From contig NZ_FNIM01000002.1 in NCBI RefSeq assembly GCF_900103885.1, positions 103,718-167,717 on the forward strand: DNA of 64,000 bases, read 5' to 3'. Positions 24,764 to 33,691 of this stretch are shown here, piece after piece (the stretch's first letter is position 1; each line of letters starts with the position of its first letter). The notes below the pieces were generated by a model. That model was not told the DNA's origin, did not search any database, and saw nothing but the letters and a program-made list of their open reading frames with translations. The position numbers and the translations under genes are program-made. The DNA is from Actinomyces ruminicola. GTDB lineage: Bacteria; Actinomycetota; Actinomycetes; Actinomycetales; Actinomycetaceae.

Positions 24764-26833
24764 ATGAGCGCTCCCACACCTGCCGACCCCGCCGGCTCCT
24801 CTGCATCCTCCTCCACCTGGTCCACCGGGGCTGCGGCCGCGGTGGTGCCGCAGGCGGTACGCGACGCCGTTGACGCCGTGCTCGCCGGCCTGCCCCGCAC
24901 CGAGCGCGAGATCTTCACGACCCGCGTCGAGCGCTGGTACCCGGACGTCGTGGACGGCCTGCTGACCCTGTACGGAGAGCCCGCCGCCGGGCGCACCGCA
25001 GTCAATCTGCTCGCCGAAGCCGCCCGCAGCTACGCCGCGCGCGACCCCGAGCTGCGCCACCTCGACCTGGCCCGCACGCTCGACCCCGCCTGGGTGCAGG
25101 ACCCCTCCCGCATCGGCTACTCCGGCTACACCGAGCGCTTCGCCGGCGACCTGCGCGGCGTGGAGAAGCGCATCGGCTACCTGCGGGAGCTGGGCGTCAG
25201 CTACCTCCATCTGATGCCGCTGCTCACCCCCCGCCCCGGCGACTCCGACGGCGGCTACGCGGTGGCCGACTACCGCTCCGTGCGCCCCGACCTGGGGGAC
25301 ATGGACGACCTCGCCCACCTGACCGGCGAGCTGCGCAAGGAGGGCATGAGTCTGGTCATCGACCTGGTGCTCAACCACGTCGCGCGCGAGCACGAGTGGG
25401 CGCGCCGCGCCCGCGCCGGCGAGCAGCGCTACCGCGACTACTTCCTCATCTTCCCCGACCGCACCGAGCCCGACGAGTACGAGCGCACCCTGCCGGAGAT
25501 CTTCCCCGACTTCGCCCCCGGCAACTTCACCTGGGACGAGGACCTGGACGGCTGGGTGTGGACCACCTTCAACTCCTTCCAGTGGGACCTGAACTGGCGC
25601 AACCCCCAGGTCATGGAGGAGTTCGTCGAGATCGTCATGGAGCTGGCCAACCGCGGGGTGGAGGTGCTGCGCCTGGACGCCATCGCCTTCACCATCAAGC
25701 GCAAGGGCACCGACTGCCAGGGCCAGCCCGAGGTCCACTCCATCACCGAGGTGCTGCGGGCGCTGACCCGCATCGCCTGCCCCGCCGTCGCCCTCAAGGC
25801 GGAGGCCATCGTGGCCCCCACCGAGCTGCTGCAGTACCTGGGTCAGGGCCGCTACACCGGCAAGGTCTCCGACCTGGCCTACCACAACTCGCTGATGGTG
25901 CAGGTCTGGTCCATGCTGGCCAGCCGCAGCGTGAGCCTGGCGGTGCAGACGCTTTCCTCGCTGCCGATCGAGCCGTCCACCGCCACGTGGATCACCTACA
26001 TCCGCTGCCACGACGACATTGGCTGGGCGATCGACGACGCCGACGCCGAGGCGGTGGGCCTGACCGGCTACTGGCACCGGGTGTTCCTCGCCGACTGGTA
26101 CACGGGCCTGTACCCCATGAGCGATGCCCGCGGCCTGACCTTCCAGTACAACCCCGTCACCAACGACCGGCGCACCGCCGGCACCGCCGCCTCGCTAATC
26201 GGGCTGGAGGCCGCGGCCGAGGCGGTGGCCGGCATCGACGAGTACACGCCGGCCTGGCGGGAGGAGGAGCTGCGCACCTGGCTGGAGGAGCGCTTCAACG
26301 CCATGCGCCTGGCCTACGCCATCATCTACGGCTGGGGCGGGATCCCCGTGCTGTGGAGCGGGGACGAGCTGGCGCAGTTCAACGACCCGAACTGGGACAC
26401 CGAGCCCGGCCACGAGTCCGACTCGCGGTGGGCCGGCCGCCCGCGCCTGAGCGAGGCCGCCGTCGCCGAGCGCCACGACCGCGCCACGGTGCCCGGCCGC
26501 GTCTTCACCGACCTGGCCCACATGGGCAAGGTGCGGGCCTCCCTGCCGCAGCTGAGCGCCGACGTGCGCACTGTCGTCGCTCCCGTGGACGACGACGGCG
26601 TGCTGGTGACCTTCCGCGACCACCCGCGGGGCAGCTTCGTGGGCGTGTACAACGTGACCCCCGACTGGCGCTCCGTGCCCGCGGCGCGGCTGGCCGAGTA
26701 CGGCGTGCTCGGGGCGGTGGACGTGCTCACCGACACGGTGCCCTCGGGCTCGACCACCCTGGAGGGCGCCGGCGACGGCCAGGTGCCGGTGCCGCCCTAC
26801 GCCGCCTGGTGGCTGGTGCGCTCCACCGACTGA
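24764..26833 (+). CDS. Amylosucrase-like GH13 enzyme
   Basis: A 689-residue intracellular alpha-retaining glucosidase/glucanotransferase. It has the helical N-terminal domain of amylosucrases (about residues 25-110), then the barrel with DLVLNHVAREHEW, the nucleophile in VEVLRLDAIAF (about D305), the acid/base in ALKAEAIVAP (about E347) and the third acid in RCHDDIGW (about D417). The spacing matches GH13 subfamily 4, which splits sucrose and either builds alpha-1,4-glucan (amylosucrase) or hydrolyses it. The sequence alone cannot choose between the two activities. No sugar transporter lies next to it. A family-2 MITE-like element is just upstream and may affect its promoter. Confidence 0.88.
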   Translation: MSAPTPADPAGSSASSSTWSTGAAAAVVPQAVRDAVDAVLAGLPRTEREIFTTRVERWYPDVVDGLLTLYGEPAAGRTAVNLLAEAARSYAARDPELRHLDLARTLDPAWVQDPSRIGYSGYTERFAGDLRGVEKRIGYLRELGVSYLHLMPLLTPRPGDSDGGYAVADYRSVRPDLGDMDDLAHLTGELRKEGMSLVIDLVLNHVAREHEWARRARAGEQRYRDYFLIFPDRTEPDEYERTLPEIFPDFAPGNFTWDEDLDGWVWTTFNSFQWDLNWRNPQVMEEFVEIVMELANRGVEVLRLDAIAFTIKRKGTDCQGQPEVHSITEVLRALTRIACPAVALKAEAIVAPTELLQYLGQGRYTGKVSDLAYHNSLMVQVWSMLASRSVSLAVQTLSSLPIEPSTATWITYIRCHDDIGWAIDDADAEAVGLTGYWHRVFLADWYTGLYPMSDARGLTFQYNPVTNDRRTAGTAASLIGLEAAAEAVAGIDEYTPAWREEELRTWLEERFNAMRLAYAIIYGWGGIPVLWSGDELAQFNDPNWDTEPGHESDSRWAGRPRLSEAAVAERHDRATVPGRVFTDLAHMGKVRASLPQLSADVRTVVAPVDDDGVLVTFRDHPRGSFVGVYNVTPDWRSVPAARLAEYGVLGAVDVLTDTVPSGSTTLEGAGDGQVPVPPYAAWWLVRSTD

Positions 26834-26857
26834 CACGGGTCGGCGGCCTACGCTGGT

Positions 26858-27277
26858 CTACACCGCCTCCCAGGGGTTGAGCAGTGCTACGCCTATGGGG
26901 GCGAAATCGGCGACGTTACGAGTCACCACTGTGAGTCCATGCACCATTGCGGTAGCCGCTATGAAGGCGTCCCGCTCTGAGCGCAGATCCGGTCCATGTA
27001 GGTGTGCGCAGCGCAATGCTACAGGGGCGTCCACCGGAAGAATCCGATTGTGGAAGAACGGCAGAACCTGGTGCTCCATCCAGGTGCGCAGGCGGCCTCC
27101 CTGGGTTGGGTCGCGCCGCTCAACCCCGGCGATCCCGAGCTCGAGTTCCACGACCGTGATCGCCGACAAGTGCAGGCTGTCTGCTTCAAGGTCGGAGAAG
27201 AAGCGCACGACGTGTGGGTCGGCGCGCCCGTCCCCGACCTTCCGCAGCTCGGAGACGACATTGGTATCCAGCAGCAT
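26858..27277 (-). CDS. VapC-type PIN-domain toxin
   Basis: A 139-residue PIN-domain RNase. The conserved acids are visible: MLLDTNVVSE (D4), VVELELGIAG (E44 region), RDAFIAATAM and VVTRNVADFA, as in the FitB/VapC subgroup. Such toxins cut tRNA or rRNA when freed from the antitoxin. Its ATG overlaps the antitoxin stop by one base (TGATG), giving coupled translation. It is the second gene of a two-gene antitoxin-toxin operon. Confidence 0.9.
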   Translation of the reverse strand: MLLDTNVVSELRKVGDGRADPHVVRFFSDLEADSLHLSAITVVELELGIAGVERRDPTQGGRLRTWMEHQVLPFFHNRILPVDAPVALRCAHLHGPDLRSERDAFIAATAMVHGLTVVTRNVADFAPIGVALLNPWEAV

Positions 27278-27531
27278 CAGTCCAGCTCCGCGGCCCGCGG
27301 CAGGTCACGGGTGGGTTCGATGTCCAGCTCGATCTCGGACAGTCCCGGCATGGAGAGTGCCTCCAGGATTCCCTTGTTCGCGGAGGTGAGACGCCGGTAG
27401 TCCTCAATGGACAGCAGGACGTGCGCGGGGACACCGCGATCGGTGATGAGGACCGGGCCCTGGCGGGAAGCCCGCTTGGCCGAGGAGACGTTCTGATTGA
27501 ACTCCCGGCTTGACATGGTGGTAGCCATCAT
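27277..27531 (-). CDS. Phd/YefM-type antitoxin
   Basis: An 84-residue antitoxin beginning with SSREFNQNVSSAKRASRQGP, the Phd/YefM DNA-binding fold, followed by VLITDRGVPAHVLLSIEDYR. The C-terminal tail from residue 55 is acidic and would wrap the toxin. Two adjacent ATG codons open the frame. It would repress its own promoter through the palindrome at 27554-27580 and neutralise the PIN toxin encoded next. Confidence 0.9.
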   Translation of the reverse strand: MMATTMSSREFNQNVSSAKRASRQGPVLITDRGVPAHVLLSIEDYRRLTSANKGILEALSMPGLSEIELDIEPTRDLPRAAELD

Positions 27532-27553
27532 CGGTCGCAGCTCCCATCATAGG

Positions 27554-27580
27554 GCCGATGTAGCAACGATACTACATCGG
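27554..27580. promoter_or_regulatory. Toxin-antitoxin operator palindrome
   Basis: CCGATGTAG and CTACATCGG are perfect 9-bp arms around CAACGATA, about 25-50 bp before the antitoxin start. On the minus strand a TATGAT box (27551-27546) adjoins it. Position and symmetry fit a Phd-type autoregulatory operator. Confidence 0.7.
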
Positions 27581-27628
27581 CTCGGGCTAAAGAAGACCCG
27601 ATGCGGTGGGCGCTGTATGTCACGGGAT

Positions 27629-28846
27629 TCAGCTGGCGTAGCGGGGCTCGCGGCCGTCTAGCACCGTGTCGAAGTCGCAGGTCGACTCGATGATGCGCTC
27701 ACACATCCGGGCGTCCTGCGGGTCCAGGCCGAAGTCCTTCGGCGCCCGCTCCCAGGCTCCTCGGGCCACCCGCGCCACCCGCGTCGTCACGCCTAGGACC
27801 TCGCTGCGGGGCAGCCCCCAGTCCAGATCCAGCAGTTGCTCCAGGCTCCGTTCCGATCCCGTCCCCTCCAGCGGCGTGCCCGACTGCTCGTCCGGGCAGG
27901 GGACGACGTCGAACATCGGCGCCGAGCGCCAGCCATCCGCATCCCGGAGGAAACCCATGTTCCAGGGGTGATCATCGACGTCGTGCAGGCACATCGACAA
28001 GGCCGCGCGGGCCACCACCGCGCGCACCGCCCGTGGGCCGGCAAGGGCTTGCGCCGCCTCGGCGGCGACTCGATAGGAGAACCCCTCATCCCCGCGTGGT
28101 CGAGCCGCAGTGTGCATTGACTGGTAGCCGAGCCGGCCGCGGCCATGGCGGTCGAAGCGGTCGACCACGAGGATCCCCCGGCGGGTGTCAACTCTGAGGA
28201 GTCGGGATGAACAGGCGTCGAGACCGGCATCTCGCGCCACCTCCAGCGCCACCGCTTCACAGGTGAGCAGGTCGTAGACATCGTCGGCGGAGGGGTACTT
28301 CGCCATGACGAGCCCACCGGTGCGGTCATCCCGCAGCGCCAGCTTGGGGCGGGCCCCGCCCTGGCTACTGGCCCCCGGCAGGATGCGCCGCCTGCCCGCG
28401 CGGTCGATGTCCCCGCGCTGGAAGGCCTCAATGTCTGGCAACAGCGCCACTGCCTGCGTGACCGGAGCCGGCTCACCGGGCGCAAGCGGGGCGGAGTCGA
28501 TGCTCTTGGAGAAGCGCAGTGACCCCTGACGTGAAAAGTCGGCGACCGCCGCCAGCAGTCCGAGGCCAGACGGGTTCTCCTCCCGGTTGCCGCTCGCGAG
28601 CACCGCCCTGCCCCACAGGCCCGGGCAGGCGTCGTCGAAGACGCCGAAGGTGGGGGCGCCGTCGGGCGGCGTCAGTGGGTCGGTGCTCAGCGGCAGGCCC
28701 ACCCCGATGGGAAAGCCCCGTTCCGCCCAGTCCGAGGCGTAGGCGAACCGTTGGCGGCCGGTGTCCGTGTCGAAGGACAGCGTGCCGACGTGGGTGAGCG
28801 AGCCGTCGGCGCCGGTCCACGAGACCTCCAGTTGGGTGCTGCTCAT
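27629..28846 (-). CDS. HipA-like Ser/Thr kinase, orphan
   Basis: A 405-residue HipA-fold kinase. The N-terminal subdomain has VGTLSFDTDTGRQRFAYASD. The nucleotide-loop region reads PGASSQGGARPKLALRD, then VVDRFDR, the catalytic segment DVDDHPWNMGFLRD (about residues 288-301, usually D-D-H-x-R-N) and the metal-binding PMFDVVP. The key acids are therefore present. No HipB-type helix-turn-helix gene adjoins it, unlike classical hipBA pairs; the Phd/VapC operon 90 bp downstream is a different system. In known HipA proteins the kinase phosphorylates glutamyl-tRNA synthetase or a related target; the target here is unknown. Confidence 0.8.
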   Translation of the reverse strand: MSSTQLEVSWTGADGSLTHVGTLSFDTDTGRQRFAYASDWAERGFPIGVGLPLSTDPLTPPDGAPTFGVFDDACPGLWGRAVLASGNREENPSGLGLLAAVADFSRQGSLRFSKSIDSAPLAPGEPAPVTQAVALLPDIEAFQRGDIDRAGRRRILPGASSQGGARPKLALRDDRTGGLVMAKYPSADDVYDLLTCEAVALEVARDAGLDACSSRLLRVDTRRGILVVDRFDRHGRGRLGYQSMHTAARPRGDEGFSYRVAAEAAQALAGPRAVRAVVARAALSMCLHDVDDHPWNMGFLRDADGWRSAPMFDVVPCPDEQSGTPLEGTGSERSLEQLLDLDWGLPRSEVLGVTTRVARVARGAWERAPKDFGLDPQDARMCERIIESTCDFDTVLDGREPRYAS

Positions 28847-28908
28847 GGAGGAACTGTAGGGGGTGTGCGCTGAACGGGAGGGGTGTCGCCTCGGAGGCCG
28901 TCGCCGTC

Positions 28909-29814
28909 CTACGCCGCCCGATGGCTGGTGCGCTCCGCCGACCGACTCGCGTCGGCGTCCAGGTGCCGGGCGAGCCAGGGGTCGGTGATGGCGTGGAAGC
29001 GGTCGGGGTAGGTGCGGCGCACGCAGTGGGGCGCACCCTCGATCACAGCGGTCTGGATCGAGGGGTTGGCGCGGCGGGTGAGGCTGGTGAGGTTGTCCCC
29101 GCGCAGCACCACGCGTTCGGTGCCGGTGACGATCAGCGTTGGCACCGCCAGGGAGTCGACCACCTCCTGCCAGGGGGTCGGCGGGGACACGCAGCCCTGG
29201 GCGATGAACCCCAGGTCCACGCCGCAGGCGGCCTCGACGCTCGCCCGCACCTCCCGCGGCGACCAGGTGGGGTTGTTCCGCAGCTCCAAGTCGAAGCGCG
29301 CCTGCGGATCGGCGGCGATCTGCTGCATCTCCCGCACCTGCCGGAACGCGTTCATGGCCATTAGGCGGCGCCAGATCGGGGTGACGAAGGCCGGGTCCTC
29401 CGCGACGACGGCGTCCACCAGGTCGGGGCGGTGCGCGGCCACGTCCAGGCTGGTCACCCCGCCCATGGAGTGGCCGACGACGGCCAGCGGCGAACGCAGC
29501 GGCCCCTCACCGTGCAGGCCGTGGGCGCGCAACTCCTCCAGCACGGTTTGCAGGTCCGAGGCCAGGCGTGCGCCGGTTGCCGTGCGACTGGCCAGGTCGG
29601 AGGCGTCCCAGCGGGGGGAGTCCCCGTGGCCGCGGGCGTCCAGGGCGACGATCCGGTAGCCGGCGGCCGTCCAGCGGTCGATCGCCTCGATCCAGCAGGC
29701 CGCGGAGTCGGTGATCCCGTGGGACAGCACCAGGACCGGTGCGGCCTCGTCGTCCAGCGGCCCGGCCAGGTGGCGGGCGAGCGGGGCGACGGCAGGAGCC
29801 TCAAGGGTGGTCAT
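28909..29814 (-). CDS. Alpha/beta hydrolase
   Basis: A 301-residue alpha/beta-hydrolase fold protein. The oxyanion region is VLSHGITDSAACW, followed by RIVALDARGHGDS, the nucleophile elbow VVGHSMGGVTS, PTLIVTGTERVV with the acid strand, and a late histidine in APHCVRRTYPDRF. It is cytosolic with no signal peptide. Substrate unknown. It is preceded by a 325-bp gap that contains MITE-like element D and no gene. Confidence 0.82.
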   Translation of the reverse strand: MTTLEAPAVAPLARHLAGPLDDEAAPVLVLSHGITDSAACWIEAIDRWTAAGYRIVALDARGHGDSPRWDASDLASRTATGARLASDLQTVLEELRAHGLHGEGPLRSPLAVVGHSMGGVTSLDVAAHRPDLVDAVVAEDPAFVTPIWRRLMAMNAFRQVREMQQIAADPQARFDLELRNNPTWSPREVRASVEAACGVDLGFIAQGCVSPPTPWQEVVDSLAVPTLIVTGTERVVLRGDNLTSLTRRANPSIQTAVIEGAPHCVRRTYPDRFHAITDPWLARHLDADASRSAERTSHRAA

Positions 29815-29927
29815 GGTCTGAGCCTATGCCGGGTCTTGATCGCATAGGTGTTGCAGACGGAGGCGGGGCTTACTAGGCAGTGTCTGGACGGCCGCGGCGA
29901 CGCCGACAGGCTCCGGCACCGGCCAAG

Positions 29928-30063
29928 AGTGTCCATCGGTGCCCAATTTGACCGCGATCCGCCGGTGGTTACTGAATGAAACCGAGGCGAGTCGGCGCGA
30001 ACTCGGGCACGTCTGATGACCTGCGCTCGCGCCCCTTCGTCAAACTGGTCACCGATGGACACT
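29928..30063. mobile_element. MITE-like element, family 1, copy 1
   Basis: Terminal repeats start GTGTCCATCGGTGCCCAATT (29929) and, on the other strand from 30062, GTGTCCATCGGTGACCAGTT. The distance between the outer ends is 134 bp, the same as in the second copy (61345-61478). The interior shows no gene. It lies upstream of the fused remnant gene at 30140. Confidence 0.8.
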
Positions 30064-30139
30064 ATTCGGATTATCGGCGCACGTCGGGCGTGGAGCCCTC
30101 TCTGAGGCTCAGGTCGCAGCGCGCCCGGATGAGTCGGCG

Positions 30140-30754
30140 ATGTCAGCGGCGTCGAGCCGTTCACGACCACGCAGCCTGCTCCTGCACCGACTGGTTGCAG
30201 AATCCGTCGACTGGTCGGACCGGGAGTCGTGGCTGCCGCGGGTGCGAGAGGGAATCGCGCGCGTTCGGCGGTCGACGCAAGGGGAGCCGCATCTGGCGAA
30301 TCTGAGCCGTTGGGAGGCCTGGGCCGAGTCCGGTGATACGGCGGTGATGCGGGAGTACATGTGCGCGACCGACGAGGACGCCTGCCGTCTGCGCGAGGTA
30401 TCTCCAATAGCGGGATTCCTGACCGATGCCCAGCGATTGGCCGTCATTCGTTGGGAGCGAGAGCAACTCCACGGCTTCTTCATGGATGGCGTGGCTGAGA
30501 CCACGGCGGTCCTCCCCGCCGGCCGGAGAGATCGACTCGTCCGCGTGTCTGGCCCGGCGACTGCCCTTGCCGGGACCTCCGTGGAGAACGTCGGGTGGTG
30601 TCTGTCGCCGGAGGACTTGTGCGTGGCCAGGCTCTGTGCGAATCGGGACAAGGACCGGGTGTTCGTAGGAGCGCTGCTTGATGCGGGCCCGGTTGATCCC
30701 GAGACGGTGCAGGACGCCAAGACGGCGGCGCGCAGCCGGCGCGCCGCCGAATAG
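30140..30754 (+). CDS. Hypothetical protein with DUF6036-like C-terminus, probable fusion remnant
   Basis: A 204-residue protein. The C-terminal part (about residues 115-190) resembles the end of DUF6036 nucleotidyltransferase-like proteins: ETTAVLPAGRRDRLVRVSG, then GWCLSPEDLCVARLCANRDK and DRVFVGALLDAG. The nucleotide-binding N-terminal half of that family is missing. Instead residues 1-115 are an unrelated helical region (LSRWEAWAESGDTAVMREYM). This looks like two neighbouring genes joined by an in-frame deletion. No ribosome-binding site precedes the ATG, and MITE-like element D ends 77 bp upstream. Family recognition is from memory of the motif, so moderate confidence. Confidence 0.45.
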   Translation: MSAASSRSRPRSLLLHRLVAESVDWSDRESWLPRVREGIARVRRSTQGEPHLANLSRWEAWAESGDTAVMREYMCATDEDACRLREVSPIAGFLTDAQRLAVIRWEREQLHGFFMDGVAETTAVLPAGRRDRLVRVSGPATALAGTSVENVGWCLSPEDLCVARLCANRDKDRVFVGALLDAGPVDPETVQDAKTAARSRRAAE

Positions 30755-30816
30755 CACGTCGGCGTGAATCCGGGGACGTCTGATCTCCGGTGCCGACGCC
30801 CCTAGCGAAACCCGAT

Positions 30817-30835
30817 ACCGATGGGCACTTTTGCT
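30817..30835. repeat. Solo end resembling family-1 MITE terminus
   Basis: ACCGATGGGCACTTTTGCT nearly matches the right end of element E (ACCGATGGACACTTTTACT, 61467-61485). Both lie right after the stop codon of a minus-strand gene. No matching left end is visible about 130 bp away, so this is either a remnant or chance. Confidence 0.35.
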
Positions 30836-30843
30836 TGCCGCGG

Positions 30844-32664
30844 TCAGCCCTGGCCGTCCATGGCAGCATCGGACGGCGGCTCGCCGCCCATGCCTCCTGG
30901 GCCGGCACCCATCATGCCGCCCATGCCGGAGCTCAGGGCCGCGGCGGTCCCGGTGGCCGAGCCGCCCGAGGTGGTGGCCACGGTGTAGTCCTCGCCCTCG
31001 GTCAGGCCCAGCACGGTCAGGTACTGCGAGGTGAACACGCTGGTCATCTCCCAGGCGGTGCCATCGGCGCCGGTGACCGTGATGGTGTCGCCCGTACTCA
31101 CGCTCGGGGAGCCGGTGATGCCGTAGATCTGGCTCTCGCCATTGACATCCACCGCCCCGTCCATGGAGCCGGCCTGGCCGGATACGACGACCTGCCCGCC
31201 GGTCACATGCGCCGACCCGTTGGAGTCGATGCCGTCGGAGTAGGTGAAGGACACCTGCACCTGCCCGCCGGAGATGGTCAGCACCGCACCGTCGTCGGAC
31301 TCGGAGTCGACGTTCTCATACCCCTCGATCACGCGGTCGCCGTTGGTGGCGTTGATGCCGTCGTCGCCGGAGGTGATGGTCAGGACGCCGCCGGCGATGT
31401 TGATGAAGGCCGCCTGGAGTCCCTCGTCGGCCGCGTCGAGCGTGACGGTGCCGTCCTCCTGGGTGTAGCTGACGCCGGCGTTGACGCCCTTGGGCTTGGC
31501 GGCGTCGTCGACGCCGGATTCGTCCTCGGTGTCATCCGTGGCGGAGTCGCTCGCGGCAGCGCCCGCCTGGTCGCCCGCCTGCCCCTGCTGCCCGGGCGCC
31601 CCGCCGAAGCCCTCCTCCGAGGTGGCGTTGACCTGCCCGCCGCCCGCGGTCACGGTCAGCGTGGTGCCGTCCACGGTGACGTCGGTGGTGGCGGACACGC
31701 CGTCGTCGCCGGAGGTGATGGTGATGTCGGCCGCGCCCAGGGCGATGAAGCCCATGGTCTCGTCGTCGTCCTCGGTGGACTTCAGGCCGTCCCCACCGGC
31801 GGTGACGGTGATCGTGCCGCCGGAGACGACCAGGTAGTCCTTGCCGCGGATGCCGTCGTCGACGGCGTCCACGGTGATCGTGGGAGCGCCCTGGATGACC
31901 AGCCCGTTCTTGGAGGAGACGGCGTCGTTGTGGTTGCCGGTCACCCTCAGCGAGCCGGTGCCGGTGATCACCACGGTGTCGGAGGAGAACAGGGCCGCCG
32001 TGGGGGCGTCCTCGCTGGTGTCGGCGTAGGTCTCGCCGTCAATGAGCGTGTTCTCGGAGCCCTCGGCCAGCACGACTACGGCGCCGCCGGCGTCCTGGAT
32101 GTCGATGGCCGGGCCGTCGGCATTGGTGATGGAGGCGCCGTCGAGCACCAGGCGCACCTCGGCGTCGTCGGCGTTCACGATCACCTCCCCGTCCGTGAGC
32201 TCGCCGGACAGGACGTAGGTGCCGGCGGCGCTGATGGTGATGGTGCCGCCGTCGACGCCCACGCCGCCGGCCCCGTCGCCTGTGACGCTCGCCGAGTCGC
32301 CGGACAGGGTGATCGTGGTGGCGGAGGCGGCGTCATAGGCGCCCGCATCGTCGTCCGCGGTGACGGCGGCGACGGCCCCGGAGGTGTCGGCATTCGCCGC
32401 CAGGATCTCGGCGACGCTCGCGCCGGCGGAGGCCTCGGCCACCGCGGTGGTGATGGTGGTCCAGGCCGCGCCGGAGGATTCGGTATCCGAGGCGTTCGCC
32501 CCGGATGAGTTGGTGCTGGAGGCGCCGGTGGCGTCGGTGCCGGTGGAGCACCCCGCGACCAGAGCCACCCCGGCCAGGGCGGCCAGGAGCCGAGCGCGAG
32601 CGGGGCGTGTCGTGCGCGTGGCGGTATGGGCGTTGTGGTGTAGGCGTCGGAGCGGATTGTTCAT
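30844..32664 (-). CDS. Secreted carbohydrate-binding-domain lipoprotein (DUF4353-like)
   Basis: A 606-residue lipoprotein. A signal peptide with ARLLAALAGVALVAGC ends in a lipobox cysteine near residue 39. The rest is a right-handed beta-helix-like series of short repeats of the type GTITVTAGGDGLKSTED, DITITSGDDGVSA and LTITSGDDGINATNGDR, typical of carbohydrate-binding-domain (DUF4353) proteins. An acidic insertion lies near residue 390. The tail is Gly/Met-rich (GGMMGAGPGGMGGEP). It is the last gene of an operon with a VTC-domain protein and a DUF4956 membrane protein, an association that suggests a shared cell-envelope function. Ligand unknown. Confidence 0.82.
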   Translation of the reverse strand: MNNPLRRLHHNAHTATRTTRPARARLLAALAGVALVAGCSTGTDATGASSTNSSGANASDTESSGAAWTTITTAVAEASAGASVAEILAANADTSGAVAAVTADDDAGAYDAASATTITLSGDSASVTGDGAGGVGVDGGTITISAAGTYVLSGELTDGEVIVNADDAEVRLVLDGASITNADGPAIDIQDAGGAVVVLAEGSENTLIDGETYADTSEDAPTAALFSSDTVVITGTGSLRVTGNHNDAVSSKNGLVIQGAPTITVDAVDDGIRGKDYLVVSGGTITVTAGGDGLKSTEDDDETMGFIALGAADITITSGDDGVSATTDVTVDGTTLTVTAGGGQVNATSEEGFGGAPGQQGQAGDQAGAAASDSATDDTEDESGVDDAAKPKGVNAGVSYTQEDGTVTLDAADEGLQAAFINIAGGVLTITSGDDGINATNGDRVIEGYENVDSESDDGAVLTISGGQVQVSFTYSDGIDSNGSAHVTGGQVVVSGQAGSMDGAVDVNGESQIYGITGSPSVSTGDTITVTGADGTAWEMTSVFTSQYLTVLGLTEGEDYTVATTSGGSATGTAAALSSGMGGMMGAGPGGMGGEPPSDAAMDGQG

Positions 32665-32770
32665 GGTGGAGTCCTCAAGGGTTGGTGGAGTCTGGTCTGG
32701 CGGTGGCGCGCGGGGCGTGGAGTCCCGTGCTCGCGGTGTGCGTGGTGATAGGGGGCGACCGGTTCGGGGC

Positions 32771-33625
32771 TCAGGCGGCTCGGGCGGCGCGGCCGACGCG
32801 GGCCCTGCGGCCGGGCGCCTCTTGCCGGGACTCGGCGAGTTCGCGGCCCAGCACCCGGCGCCACTTGTTGGCGGGCAGTCCCGGGTGGAGCAGCGCCATG
32901 CCGGTGGCGTACTTGGAGACCTTGGTCGGCCGGTGCCCCAGCGCCCACAGCAGCCGGTCAGCGGGCGACGGCGTGGCCGGGTTCTTGGTCTCGACGATCA
33001 CCAGCTTCCCGGCCGACGCCGTCTCTTCGGCGGCGTCTGGATCGTTCGGACCGATTGTCGTCCAGGTGAGGTTGGTGTCTACCGTGACTCGGGCGCTCGC
33101 GCGCGGCAGGTGCAGGGTGGTGCGCTCATAGGCGGTCGCCAGCACCGGCACCAGGGCGTCGGCCAGCGCTTCGGCGTGCGTCGCCGAGCAGGTCTCGGCC
33201 TGGGCCAGGCATTCGGCCACGAAGGCGCGTCCGGCCGCGGTGAGCCGCTCGGCGTCGGCGGGCGCATAGGGCAGGCGCCGCTTGACGGTGGCACCGCGTG
33301 GGCCGCGGGTCTTGACCTCCAGGAAGCACAGCCCGGAGTCCAGGTAGGAGCGGGTGCGCACCTTGAAGCGACGACGGCGTTTGCGGGCCGCCAGCAGGTA
33401 GGAGTCCAGGTCGGGGGTGTCGAAGCAGGCGGAGGCGTAGGCGAAGCACCGCCTGCCGTCGATCCGCAGCACCCGCGCCTGCCCGCCCAGGCCGTCGATG
33501 ACCTCCTGGGCCGCGGGTAGGGGGAGGAGGTACTTGCGGTCGACCCGGGTGAGCAGGCCGGCGGCCGCGTTGAGCTCCTCCAGGGTGGTCGCGGGCAGGT
33601 GACCGGTGTGCAGGTACTGGTTCAT
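32771..33625 (-). CDS. VTC-domain (polyphosphate polymerase-like) protein
   Basis: A 284-residue protein with the VTC catalytic-tunnel fold. LLTRVDRKYLLPL is the opening signature, CFAYASACFDTPDL the next strand, and the basic and acidic residues of the tunnel appear in RRRFKVRTRSY, FLEVKTRGPRG and VIVETKNP. In yeast Vtc4 this domain makes polyphosphate from ATP; bacterial members are annotated as polyphosphate polymerase-domain proteins, but their product is largely unproven. AGGAGT precedes the ATG. It lies between the DUF4956 gene and the lipoprotein gene on one transcript. Confidence 0.85.
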   Translation of the reverse strand: MNQYLHTGHLPATTLEELNAAAGLLTRVDRKYLLPLPAAQEVIDGLGGQARVLRIDGRRCFAYASACFDTPDLDSYLLAARKRRRRFKVRTRSYLDSGLCFLEVKTRGPRGATVKRRLPYAPADAERLTAAGRAFVAECLAQAETCSATHAEALADALVPVLATAYERTTLHLPRASARVTVDTNLTWTTIGPNDPDAAEETASAGKLVIVETKNPATPSPADRLLWALGHRPTKVSKYATGMALLHPGLPANKWRRVLGRELAESRQEAPGRRARVGRAARAA

Positions 33626-33691
33626 GGCGGGTGACTCCTGTGGCTTGTGGTGGCCTGTCGTGCTGCCGTCTGCTCGGGCCCGGCGCCGTGG

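Noticed and set aside
26858-31000. Prophage or complete insertion sequence around the toxin-antitoxin and HipA genes
   Set aside because: No integrase, transposase or phage structural gene can be found; only short non-coding elements are present.
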